Source: Prolixibacteraceae bacterium
GTDB lineage: Bacteria; Bacteroidota; Bacteroidia; Bacteroidales; Prolixibacteraceae
DNA: 64,000 nt
Direction of reading: 5' to 3'
Assembly (NCBI GenBank): GCA_019856515.1
Contig: CP082230.1
Coordinates: forward strand, 1,612,001-1,676,000
Of the stretch, positions 8,498 to 17,180 are shown one piece after another. A program made the position numbers and the translations under genes. Positions within the stretch are counted from its first letter, which is position 1. Every line of letters starts with the position of its first letter. A model generated the notes under the pieces. That model was given only the letters and a program-made list of their open reading frames with translations, was not told the origin of the DNA and searched no databases.

Positions 8498-9826
8498 TTA
8501 ATCCAACGGTTTTAATATATATACTCGACGAGTTTTATTCGTTATTTTATATCTATCATCTAAACGCTCCCCCATAATCCAGACAATCTGATCTCCATCA
8601 CAAAGAACTAATGCTTTTTCTTTTTTATTTGTAGACCATTTTCTGTCGATAAAATAGTCAGATAACTTTTTCTCTCCTTTCATTCCCAATGGACGAAACT
8701 TATCACCACTCCTCCAATGTCTTAAGTTCCAATGACCAGAGACGATATCTGCATCGATGTAAGCAATAGATTTATTTCGCTCCACTCTCTTGTCGGGACT
8801 CCATTCATCAACTAAAATTTCATATCCGTAATCAATAAAACGATCCATATCATCGGCTAAAATTGACTCGTCAATTGGTTTGTGCTCCTCACACTTCATT
8901 AATATCAATTTATCTCGATCACAGATCAACCTAGAATCTCCAGAGTAGAACTCTTTTCCTGAGATTGACAACTCTATTGTTTTCAAAATTTGATGAATTA
9001 GCTTTGGGTTAAATCCCTTAGGGTATAGAATCTCATATAACAGTTGTTCTGGAACCACAAAATCTAATAACTTATTCTTATCAATATATAAGATATCCTC
9101 AAGCTCCTCCAATACGTTACACTTTGCTTGGGTCATAGTCCAATCATAAATCGATTCTACCTGCTGTAGATATTCAATCGATTTTTGCATATTATTTCTC
9201 GATTGAGCATTCAGGCGATCCATTGCAGGAAGAACATTATGACGAACAATATTTCGAAGATATAGATCCGAATCATTTGAGCTATCATTGCGAAATGGGA
9301 TATGTTTCTCCTGAGCATACAAAGCGACTTCAGCTCGACTTATATCAATTAGAGGACGCAACACCTTCACATTACTCTTTTTAATTCCGGTTAATCCACG
9401 TATGCCTGTACCTCTTGACCAATTTAAGATAAATGTTTCTAATGAATCATCACGATGATGCCCAATAGCAATATACCCATACGAATGTTCATCAAGCAAT
9501 TCATAGAACCATTTGTATCGCAAATCACGAGCAGCCATTTCAATTGAGACATTATTCTCTTTTGCATAACTCTTCGTATCAAAATCCTTACAATGAAAGG
9601 TTATATGATGTTGTTTTGCAAACAGCTCTACCATACGGGTATCATCATCTGACTCTTCACCTCTCAAGTGGAAATTACAGTTTGCTATGGCTATTTCATA
9701 TTCTGAATTCATAAACAAATTTGCCATCACCATAGAATCAACTCCACCACTAACGGCAAGAAGAACCTTAGTCTTTTCATCTCCTATCTCTCGATTAATA
9801 AAATCATCAAATGAAACCTGTATCAT
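8498..9826 (-). CDS. tilS: tRNA(Ile)-lysidine synthase TilS
   Basis: ATP-dependent enzyme that converts C34 of the CAU-anticodon tRNA-Ile to lysidine so that it reads AUA. 442 residues, the usual length for the long form. The PP-loop SGGVDS is at residues 26-31, followed by the N-type ATPase signatures NCNFHLRGEESDDDTRMVE and GHHRDDSLETFILNWSRGTGIRGLTGI. The C-terminal TilS domain includes WRSGDKFRPLGMKGEKKLSDYFID. The gene stands alone between convergent and co-directional neighbours. Confidence 0.96.
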   Translation of the reverse strand: MIQVSFDDFINREIGDEKTKVLLAVSGGVDSMVMANLFMNSEYEIAIANCNFHLRGEESDDDTRMVELFAKQHHITFHCKDFDTKSYAKENNVSIEMAARDLRYKWFYELLDEHSYGYIAIGHHRDDSLETFILNWSRGTGIRGLTGIKKSNVKVLRPLIDISRAEVALYAQEKHIPFRNDSSNDSDLYLRNIVRHNVLPAMDRLNAQSRNNMQKSIEYLQQVESIYDWTMTQAKCNVLEELEDILYIDKNKLLDFVVPEQLLYEILYPKGFNPKLIHQILKTIELSISGKEFYSGDSRLICDRDKLILMKCEEHKPIDESILADDMDRFIDYGYEILVDEWSPDKRVERNKSIAYIDADIVSGHWNLRHWRSGDKFRPLGMKGEKKLSDYFIDRKWSTNKKEKALVLCDGDQIVWIMGERLDDRYKITNKTRRVYILKPLD

Positions 9827-9844
9827 AGAATTATATTTTTGAAA

Positions 9845-9876
9845 TAAAAAACATCCTCTACAAGCGTAGAGGATGT
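9845..9876 (-). terminator. Terminator of the pepT-yhdH unit
   Basis: A perfect 11-bp stem (9851-9861 with 9866-9876) around a 4-base loop, followed on the minus strand by six T. It lies 25 bases after the oxidoreductase stop. Confidence 0.9.
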
Positions 9877-9901
9877 GTCTATATTATTTAAACATATGAG
9901 G

Positions 9902-10993
9902 TTAAACCTTCACCACAATACGTCCTCTTCCCTTTTTACGAACTAGATTTTGAGAGACATCAACAACCTCTTCTAATCCTATTTCACGACAAATCAAATC
10001 TAGGTTATCAAGTTTCCAATCATTTGCCAGTAAGCCCCAAACCTGAAGTCTTTTATCCATAGGAGTATTCTGAGAATCAACACCACACAGAGTTATCCCA
10101 TTAAGAATGAATGGATAAACAGTTGTATCAAGATCTCCGGAACCTATATTTCCACAGCAAGTTACATTTCCTCCATAAGAACAAGATTTAAGGACAGTTG
10201 CAAGAACATTTCCTCCCACTGTGTCAATAGCACCACTCCACATTGGTCGTACAAGAACACGTTTCGATTTATCATCGATAACAGTACTATCAATATGACG
10301 AACCACATCTAGTTTTGATATAAACTCCTTACTGTCAGAAATGTTCGAAGTTCCTGCAATAACATCAAACCCAAGTTTATTCAACAACATGCATGCAATC
10401 GAACCAACACCACCGGCAGCACCAGTAACAAGAACGGGACCCATATCTGCTGTTTGACCTGATTCTAATAATCGCAGAACAGATAATGCAGCTGTAAAAC
10501 CTGCAGTTCCTAAAGACATAGACTCCTTCTCGCCCATCGATTTAGGTAACGGCACAACCCACGCTGCTGGTACGCATATAAATTCGGCCAAAGCACCATC
10601 GTGATTCATTCCTAAATCAAAAGATGTCACGATCACTTTGTCTCCCACTCTAAAACGATCATCACTAGAATCTTCAACAACACCTACACCATCGATTCCT
10701 GGCGTATGTGGAAAGTGACGTGTTACGCCACGATTACCTTTCATAGAGAGCACATCCTTATAGTTTAAGGACGAATAATGAACTCTAATAAGCACATCTC
10801 CAGCTGGCAGTTCATGAACTCGCCTATTAACAATTTCTGTATGGAATGCTCCCTTTTCTTCAAAAATTCTCAAAGCACGAAATTCCACGCCACAAGGACA
10901 GTTAACCTGATGTTTATGATCCTTATTTGGCTTTAATTCAACGCCTTTATTTGGATTTATATTTGGTGTAGCCTTACTCATTTGATTTGCCAT
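9902..10993 (-). CDS. YhdH/AcuI-type NADPH quinone oxidoreductase (acrylyl-CoA reductase family)
   Basis: Cytoplasmic medium-chain dehydrogenase/reductase. The GroES-like part contains YSSLNYKDVLSMKGNRGVTRHFPHTPGIDGVG, and the Rossmann part has the NADPH loop GAAGGVGSI at 191-199. YhdH/AcuI members reduce acrylyl-CoA or quinone-like substrates with NADPH and lack the catalytic zinc, as here. At 363 residues it is about 35 longer than usual because of an N-terminal extension (MANQMSKATPNINPNKG..., with CPC at 32-34) ahead of the normal start FRALRIFEEKG. It lies 12 bases downstream of pepT, so the two are co-transcribed. Confidence 0.85.
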   Translation of the reverse strand: MANQMSKATPNINPNKGVELKPNKDHKHQVNCPCGVEFRALRIFEEKGAFHTEIVNRRVHELPAGDVLIRVHYSSLNYKDVLSMKGNRGVTRHFPHTPGIDGVGVVEDSSDDRFRVGDKVIVTSFDLGMNHDGALAEFICVPAAWVVPLPKSMGEKESMSLGTAGFTAALSVLRLLESGQTADMGPVLVTGAAGGVGSIACMLLNKLGFDVIAGTSNISDSKEFISKLDVVRHIDSTVIDDKSKRVLVRPMWSGAIDTVGGNVLATVLKSCSYGGNVTCCGNIGSGDLDTTVYPFILNGITLCGVDSQNTPMDKRLQVWGLLANDWKLDNLDLICREIGLEEVVDVSQNLVRKKGRGRIVVKV

Positions 10994-11005
10994 AATATTC
11001 TTCTA

Positions 11006-12241
11006 CTACTTTTTTAGATCCATTGTTTTCTCTATAATCTTCAATATCACCTGACATCCTTTTTCCATTGACTGAATAGGGATATATTCGAATTTTCCAT
11101 GGAAATTATGACCTCCACCGAAGATATTAGGACAAGGTAAACCCATAAAAGATAATCTCGCGCCATCTGTACCTCCACGAATTGGCTTCTTAATAGGCAC
11201 AACACCTACTTCAATCATAGCCTCCTCTGCCATATCTACAATATACTTCACAGGCTCTACCTTCTCTTTCATATTATAATATGAATCCTTGATTTCAATT
11301 GTGGCACAACCTTCACCAAACTCAGCATTAATCTTTCGGACTAGATGACCTAACTCTTTCTTTCTTACTTCGAATTTATATCTATCATGGTCACGGACGA
11401 TGTAGTTTAGTGTTGTCAATTCCACGGATCCTTCCATTCCAATCAAGTGGTAGAACCCTTCGTAACCCGTAGTATGCTCTGGAGTTTCACAACGTGGAAT
11501 CATTGAAATAAACTGATTCGCTATTCGCATAGAATTTTTCATCTTGTGGTATGCATACCCTGGATGAACAGAAATACCATGAAATTGTATTTTTGCAGAA
11601 GCGGCATTAAAATTCTCATATTCTAATTCACCAATCTGACCACCATCAATGGTATAAGCAAACTCAGCACCAAATTTATCGACATCAAAATAATCGGCAC
11701 CAGCACCAACCTCTTCATCTGGTGTAAAACCAACCATCACTTTACCGTGCTTGACCTGTGGATTCTGGATTAAATATTCCATTGCCGTCACAATTTCAGC
11801 AAGACCAGCTTTATCATCCGCACCCAATAAAGTTCTGCCATCAGTTACAATTAGATCTTGTCCTACATAATTCTTTAATTCAGGAGAGTGTGACGTAGAC
11901 AAAACAATATTCAACTCTTTGTTCAGAACAATATCATTTCCATCATAATTACCGACAATACGAGGCTTTACATTCTTACCACTGAAATCAGGACTAGTAT
12001 CCATATGAGCAATAAAACCTATTGTTGGAATATCGTCATTGGTATTGGCAGGTAAACATGCCATTAAATAGCCATTGTCATCTAAAGAGACCTCTTTTAA
12101 TCCTACACGAATTAATTCATCCTTCAACTTTAATGCAAACTCATATTGACCTGGAGTACTAGGGGTTAAACCTGTATTAGGATCCGATTCGGTATCCATG
12201 GAGACATATCTAAGAAAACGATCTAAAACACTACTCTTCAT
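11006..12241 (-). CDS. pepT: Peptidase T (tripeptide aminopeptidase)
   Basis: M20B zinc exopeptidase that removes the N-terminal residue from tripeptides in the cytoplasm. 411 residues, as in the family. Motifs in order: HMDTSPD (first metal His and Asp, residues 79-81), LLGADDKAG (bridging Asp), TPDEEVG (catalytic Glu and metal Glu), [15 protein letters not shown] and the last metal His in [13 protein letters not shown]. It is the first gene of a two-gene unit with the YhdH-type oxidoreductase. Confidence 0.96.
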   Translation of the reverse strand: MKSSVLDRFLRYVSMDTESDPNTGLTPSTPGQYEFALKLKDELIRVGLKEVSLDDNGYLMACLPANTNDDIPTIGFIAHMDTSPDFSGKNVKPRIVGNYDGNDIVLNKELNIVLSTSHSPELKNYVGQDLIVTDGRTLLGADDKAGLAEIVTAMEYLIQNPQVKHGKVMVGFTPDEEVGAGADYFDVDKFGAEFAYTIDGGQIGELEYENFNAASAKIQFHGISVHPGYAYHKMKNSMRIANQFISMIPRCETPEHTTGYEGFYHLIGMEGSVELTTLNYIVRDHDRYKFEVRKKELGHLVRKINAEFGEGCATIEIKDSYYNMKEKVEPVKYIVDMAEEAMIEVGVVPIKKPIRGGTDGARLSFMGLPCPNIFGGGHNFHGKFEYIPIQSMEKGCQVILKIIEKTMDLKK

Positions 12242-12642
12242 AGTTATATTTTAATGGAAATGTTATTGAAGTAATAATTATCTATCTATCATTGTGAATC
12301 AACCTTATACGGCTTAACACAATATACTAGCTGTAAAAGTAACCAAAAACCACTGGAGCACCATCAATTAATCGAATAAAAAAAAGAGATATAGAACATA
12401 TAGTTTAATGATGACTACCCCCACATTATTTAAAGATATCAGAACATACAGTACAAATGCCATCATCATCCCCACTAAACCGATTCAGATATAAAAAGAA
12501 AGACACACCTGTTAGTTTACACTAAAGGTGTGTCTTAATCATCTAAAAATTATATACAATCTATGCCAATTACTACTTTTAAAATAAGAGATCTCTACAT
12601 ACAATCAATTATATTTAAACTTCGCTAAACGTTGCAATGACA
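12242..12642. other. Intergenic region between the pepT unit and the TPR gene
   Basis: About 400 AT-rich bases without coding signal. It should hold the pepT promoter, although no convincing TAnnTTTG box was seen, and it contains the terminator described at 12494-12536. Confidence 0.4.
12494..12536 (-). terminator. Strong hairpin terminator, minus strand
   Basis: AAGACACACCT (12500-12510) pairs with AGGTGTGTCTT (12526-12536), and an inner TTAGT/ACTAA helix closes most of the loop. T-rich sequence follows on the minus strand. It lies ~107 bases after the stop of the TPR gene. Confidence 0.75.
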
Positions 12643-14610
12643 TCACTTTTTTTTCATTTGGCTCTTCTGTTTTGATTTAACACCACTTTTCTTCTTCTCT
12701 GCCTCCCAGTCTCTCATCTTTTCTTCATACATCAGATTTGTAGGATCAATATCACCAGCTTTATTATACCAATCACGAGCCTCTTGTAATGAATCTTGTT
12801 TCAGATAGATATCTCCGGCAAGAAAATATTGACCAATCTCTTGAGGTCTTATCTCGATCATCTGGTCTCTAATTAAAGTTTTAGCCTCAGTATATTTACC
12901 TAATTCATATAGCATCTTTGCCTTCGAGTGCAAGAAGAACCAACTCTTTGGGTGTTGCTTCAGTGCCTGTTCTGTCATTTTGAGCCCCTCATTCCACTGC
13001 TCTTCTTGTATATAAAACTCTAACTCCTTCACATATGGAATTGTCAAAGAAGGTTCAATACGAAGTGCATTATTAAAAAACTTAATTCCAGTATATTCTT
13101 GCCCCTGAAGATAATATGCTAACCCGACATAATATTGAGTGATCGGCATAATACGATTCAATCGATAAGCCATCTCAAAAGTATCTCCAGCTTTCACAAT
13201 ATTATTTGTTTCCAGGTACTTTTTTCCTTCATTGATTAATTTTATCACCTGAATATCTACCTTTTTTTCAGTATAATACAAGGCAGCCATCCAACCCGAA
13301 AGTTCATAAACCAATTGATGAGTCGTAGCCACATCTGCAACTTTGTGTATTTTCACATTAAAAGTTGACACATCTTTTTGTGCCAAAGCGTTAAAAGCAT
13401 CGATGATTTCATAATTAGGATAATTCTCTTTGCTTTTTAATACTTTTAATCTCTCAACAACATTTGGATCTAAAACATATTTACCCTGCTTTATATTGCT
13501 ATTTATTAGATCTATCAGCTTTGTAAATTCAGAAGTAAAGCCATACTTAGTAAGATCAGCTTTCTCGTCCTTCAATTGATCTAGCACCTTTAAATCTATC
13601 GGTTTCAGGTCTACGATATAATCCTCTGGTATATTAAAAATCAATAACTTCGATATTGTATTTATAAACAATTCGAACTTATACTCATTATAATCATAAT
13701 CATACAATACCTGAAGAACATATCCATTCGCTAAATTGACAAACCTTTTATTCACTTCTGTCATCTGCACTAGAATATCAGCTTGCTCTTTATTCTCTTT
13801 ATCTAAAAGAGGAACTAACTTTGGTGCTTCTGTCTTCCACTTAGCAGACATCTCAGATATTTTCTTAGAGTTTACTTCATTAAATCGCTCATCCGCGCTT
13901 AATGCCTCTATCTCACTTGTTCCTTTATCATAAGAATCTACAATCCCTTTAATGATACTCGTATACAAAGCAACTGCATCTGCAGAAAATGAGAACTTCA
14001 TCGAAGGAGGAGATTTTGGAGTAAATGCTGCTAAACTTTTTAGTGCTGCATATTTATCTTCATCAACCGTCTTCTTTGCTCCTTCATACAAAGCTAAAAA
14101 AGTGTCATATCCCTTCCATAAATTTTCCTTTATCTGTATCTCTTTTGTCTTCTTATCAAAATATGAAAAAATAAATGGTTGGGTAATATCGAGATTACTC
14201 CTATCGTAAGTTAACAAAACACCAGTCATCTCATTTGTAGGGAAATTTGTCTTTAACACCTCAGCATCAGAAGGCCAGAAATATTTCTTGCCTTGAACAA
14301 CCGTTAGGTACTGTTTTAAAGAATCCACATCACGTTTAGTAAACTTAAATAATAAGTTACCTTTTTGTGGTACTAGCTTAAAGTAGATATTTTGACTCTT
14401 TTGAAATTCCGTCTCCTTAGGAACCCCTTCTCCTGTTTTTGTTGTAATAGTAATTGTACTATTGATTTTCTTATCGCCCCTCTCTTTAACCACCAAATCC
14501 ACTGATTGAGCCACAGCAAAGAAAGGCAAGAAAGATACGAGTACTATAACAAAATAAATAATGGCTTTTTGTCTCATAGCTTCTCTTATTTTATCGTTGT
14601 TTTTATTCAT
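12643..14610 (-). CDS. Secreted TPR-repeat protein of unknown function
   Basis: 655 residues from ATG 14610; a TTG five codons upstream is less likely, and ATG 14577 (MRQKAIIYF) is an alternative. A signal peptide (KAIIYFVIVLVSFLPFFAVAQS) predicts export to the periplasm. The middle is a large helical region without a recognised family. The C-terminal third (~470-640) shows TPR-like helical pairs, for example YYVGLAYYLQGQEYTGIKFFNNALRIEP and YFLAGDIYLKQDSLQEARDWYNKAGDIDP. The protein ends in a Lys-rich tail. TPR arrays mediate protein-protein contacts; the partner cannot be named. It is monocistronic, ahead of the hairpin at 12494-12536. Confidence 0.75.
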   Translation of the reverse strand: MNKNNDKIREAMRQKAIIYFVIVLVSFLPFFAVAQSVDLVVKERGDKKINSTITITTKTGEGVPKETEFQKSQNIYFKLVPQKGNLLFKFTKRDVDSLKQYLTVVQGKKYFWPSDAEVLKTNFPTNEMTGVLLTYDRSNLDITQPFIFSYFDKKTKEIQIKENLWKGYDTFLALYEGAKKTVDEDKYAALKSLAAFTPKSPPSMKFSFSADAVALYTSIIKGIVDSYDKGTSEIEALSADERFNEVNSKKISEMSAKWKTEAPKLVPLLDKENKEQADILVQMTEVNKRFVNLANGYVLQVLYDYDYNEYKFELFINTISKLLIFNIPEDYIVDLKPIDLKVLDQLKDEKADLTKYGFTSEFTKLIDLINSNIKQGKYVLDPNVVERLKVLKSKENYPNYEIIDAFNALAQKDVSTFNVKIHKVADVATTHQLVYELSGWMAALYYTEKKVDIQVIKLINEGKKYLETNNIVKAGDTFEMAYRLNRIMPITQYYVGLAYYLQGQEYTGIKFFNNALRIEPSLTIPYVKELEFYIQEEQWNEGLKMTEQALKQHPKSWFFLHSKAKMLYELGKYTEAKTLIRDQMIEIRPQEIGQYFLAGDIYLKQDSLQEARDWYNKAGDIDPTNLMYEEKMRDWEAEKKKSGVKSKQKSQMKKK

Positions 14611-14752
14611 ATATACAATTAACAACTACAACCACTAAAAAGATCAATTGATTTTCCTTATCTACCATATTTTTTATCTAAATCAACGATCACATTGATA
14701 TATACAGTCGATAGAGCACTATTTGAGAAGAAAAAGATGTGATTTTTTAAAC

Positions 14753-14784
14753 ATAAAAAAAGCCTCTAGAAAAACTAGAAGCTT
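14753..14784 (-). terminator. Terminator of the tRNA-Leu cluster
   Basis: A 10-bp stem (14760-14769 with 14775-14784), with one G-U wobble in the minus-strand RNA, a five-base loop and then a run of T. It begins five bases after the last tRNA-Leu. Confidence 0.85.
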
Positions 14785-14788
14785 TATG

Positions 14789-14870
14789 TGCGGACGAAGG
14801 GACTCGAACCCCCACGCCTCTCGGCACTAGATCCTAAGTCTAGCGCGGCTACCAATTACGCCACGTCCGC
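14789..14870 (-). tRNA. tRNA-Leu (anticodon UAG), copy nearest the terminator
   Basis: Class II tRNA with a long variable arm (GCCGAGAGGC). The anticodon loop is CTTAGGA, giving TAG. The acceptor GCGGACG pairs with CGTCCGC. No CCA is encoded. Confidence 0.96.
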
Positions 14871-14918
14871 GTATTTTTGATAATGACAATACAAAGCAAT
14901 AATTTGCCTCGCTTTATG

Positions 14919-15000
14919 TGCGGATGAAGGGACTCGAACCCCCACGCCTCTCGGCACTAGATCCTAAGTCTAGCGCGGCTACCAATTACGCCACATCCGC
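14919..15000 (-). tRNA. tRNA-Leu (anticodon UAG), acceptor variant
   Basis: Same tRNA as its neighbour except for a compensated acceptor pair: GCGGATG with CATCCGC. CCA is not encoded. Confidence 0.96.
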
Positions 15001-15029
15001 ATGGATGTTTCAAACAAATACTAAAAATG

Positions 15030-15111
15030 TGCGGACGAAGGGACTCGAACCCCCACGCCTCTCGGCACTAGATCCTAAGTCTAGCGCGGCTACCAATTAC
15101 GCCACGTCCGC
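15030..15111 (-). tRNA. tRNA-Leu (anticodon UAG), GCGGACG form
   Basis: Identical to the copy at 14789-14870, with acceptor GCGGACG/CGTCCGC and the TAG anticodon. Confidence 0.96.
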
Positions 15112-15162
15112 GTGGTTATTGATACATCAATAACAAATACAATTTGAATATAACATCACGAG

Positions 15163-15244
15163 TGCGGATGAAGGGACTCGAACCCCCACGCCTCTCGGCA
15201 CTAGATCCTAAGTCTAGCGCGGCTACCAATTACGCCACATCCGC
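15163..15244 (-). tRNA. tRNA-Leu (anticodon UAG), first in transcript, acceptor variant
   Basis: Identical to the copy at 14919-15000, with the GCGGATG/CATCCGC acceptor. It is the promoter-proximal member of the four-gene cluster. Confidence 0.96.
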
Positions 15245-15259
15245 TTCAGAATTGCGATG

Positions 15260-15289
15260 CAAATATAGGAGCTTTTTTCTTAGTACAAA
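15260..15289 (-). promoter_or_regulatory. Promoter of the tRNA-Leu cluster
   Basis: On the minus strand TTTG (15286-15289) and TATATTTG (15260-15267) are 18 bases apart, and the first tRNA begins 15 bases downstream. This is one of the best matches to the Bacteroidota consensus in the window. Confidence 0.8.
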
Positions 15290-15473
15290 ACAAAAACTAA
15301 AACTTTTTTAAATAAAACAGAATCTTAACAACTCCCATTCTTCCGCATTCTTTATCTATGTTTTTGAAATTCAAACTAATAATAATATCTGACAAAAATC
15401 CTTCACGATTATTATATTTTATCAATTTATCTTCCAACAGATAAATTCACAACCACCACACTACAAACCATTT

Positions 15474-15506
15474 CAAAAAAAAAGATTGCCAACATTGACA
15501 ATCTTT
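15474..15506 (-). terminator. Terminator of the OmpP1-like gene
   Basis: AAAGATTG (15481-15488) pairs with CAATCTTT (15499-15506); a run of T follows on the minus strand, 23 bases after the stop. Confidence 0.85.
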
Positions 15507-15528
15507 CTCTGACCAACAAATAAAACAG

Positions 15529-17130
15529 CTAAAATTTTAAACCTAATGACACTAACAATGTATGCTTTGTCCATTGTGTTTGCGTTTTTGGCGACTCCAT
15601 ATAGTAGTTATTAAACTGTTCAATATATTGATAATAGTTATTCTCCTGATAGTCGTAAGTATAAGCCACGTCAATGAAGAAGTTATTATTACGATAACCA
15701 AGCCCACCAGCCAAAATATAATGAACGTCATCACTCGATATCTGAGCTCCTCCATCGAGCGTCTCTATTCCGTCAACATAAGCCTTATAAGGAGAAGAAA
15801 AATATTGACCGCCAGCTCTTAAATAAAAATTCTGCTGTATCCTACCCTCAACTCCTACGCGAAGATTATGAACTCCATCATAGATTTTTGAAACATCTTG
15901 ATTGGTATTCGTGAAATCAAAATTATCTTTATTATTTCCATCTACCTTATAACGTGAAGAACCATAATCTTGATACTCATAATCAGCACTCAAGATAAAT
16001 ACCTTACCAAATACAAATGCTGCACTTAGATCATAACGCATCGGTGTCTGCACTTTAAAATCAGCTTCATATATAGGCGATTTCTCACGATCTACACTCT
16101 CATTAAAACCATCATAAAATACAGCTGAACTCATTGATGCAGAATACTTTTCATTAACATTATAATATGTAGGGGTATGAATCGCAGCCCCCAACCTTAA
16201 AAAAGAGAAAGGACGATAAATTAGTCCAAGATTCAATGCATATCCAAAAGCATCAGAAGAGGTATACTCTCGATGCTCAAAAAAGTCTATGTCATTATTA
16301 TTTCCAAATTCTCTATGCCTTCTTTCTTCCTCATATCGATAATACTTCAAATCAACAGATACCCCAAAATAGAGTTTGTGATCTATATTTCCACCAAGAC
16401 TCAAACTATAATTATTGATATAACCATTAGTAACCCTTGTAACTTCCTGATCTACAGTTTCATCATCCAAAATAGGACTTTCCCAGGTCCCTGGAATTGG
16501 ATTACCATTTTCTTTTTTAAGTGACATTAAGTAACCTTGAAAAGCTAAAACACTATTAACAGGCGCCTTGCCATAATAAGGATTAACTTTATATCCATTA
16601 TCATCTGTATAGAATCGCAAGTCATCAAATTGCAAATTATTTCGAGTAGCCTCTGTTGCATATGCCTGAGACCTAGAACTTGTCGTATTATCTAACCGAG
16701 CATAAGAAGTTCGTTCAAAATCTTGTGTTCTATTAAATGTTATCCCCCAATTGAAGTTCACAAGACCAGACGATCCTCTTCGGTTCGGAATCACTCCAAC
16801 AAATCCAAAATTAGGCATATTTATATAGCTTCCATCAATTTCAGCATTTTGACCACCATAATTGGTATTTGCAGTTGTACTATTAAATACCCCTGTAGTT
16901 AAGGATATCTCATTAGATTGAAAAACTGCAATACCTGCAGGATTAATCAATACAGAGGACAAATCTCCACCTAAAGCACCAAATGCTCCTCCCATCGCAG
17001 CACTTCTTGCAGTCACTGCATAATTTTCTTGATTATATCTAGGAATATCATCTACTAATTGCGCATATGAAATCTGTAGAAATCCTAAGAATAAAAAGGC
17101 GATAATATATATTCTTTTGCTCATAATCAT
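15529..17130 (-). CDS. OmpP1/FadL/TodX-type outer membrane transport protein
   Basis: 533 residues from ATG 17130; ATG 17151 would add MFETRKN and ATG 17124 is also possible. The signal peptide KRIYIIAFLFLGFLQISYAQ fits a start near 17124-17130. The mature N-terminus has the family hallmark ARSAAMGGAFGALGGDLSSVLINPAGIA, followed by alternating aromatic beta strands and a last strand ending in Phe (LLVSLGLKF). FadL-type barrels carry hydrophobic compounds such as fatty acids across the outer membrane; in Bacteroidota the substrate is usually unknown. It lies about 50 bases downstream of the repeat lipoprotein gene and may share its transcript. Confidence 0.82.
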   Translation of the reverse strand: MIMSKRIYIIAFLFLGFLQISYAQLVDDIPRYNQENYAVTARSAAMGGAFGALGGDLSSVLINPAGIAVFQSNEISLTTGVFNSTTANTNYGGQNAEIDGSYINMPNFGFVGVIPNRRGSSGLVNFNWGITFNRTQDFERTSYARLDNTTSSRSQAYATEATRNNLQFDDLRFYTDDNGYKVNPYYGKAPVNSVLAFQGYLMSLKKENGNPIPGTWESPILDDETVDQEVTRVTNGYINNYSLSLGGNIDHKLYFGVSVDLKYYRYEEERRHREFGNNNDIDFFEHREYTSSDAFGYALNLGLIYRPFSFLRLGAAIHTPTYYNVNEKYSASMSSAVFYDGFNESVDREKSPIYEADFKVQTPMRYDLSAAFVFGKVFILSADYEYQDYGSSRYKVDGNNKDNFDFTNTNQDVSKIYDGVHNLRVGVEGRIQQNFYLRAGGQYFSSPYKAYVDGIETLDGGAQISSDDVHYILAGGLGYRNNNFFIDVAYTYDYQENNYYQYIEQFNNYYMESPKTQTQWTKHTLLVSLGLKF

Positions 17131-17180
17131 ATTTTTTCTTGTTTCAAACATTTTTACCTTCTCTTAGATCATCATAAAGA

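Noticed and set aside
14918..15133. Plus-strand ORF with repeated GLEPPRLSALDPKSSAATNYATSAW
   Set aside because: Antisense translation of tRNA-Leu genes.
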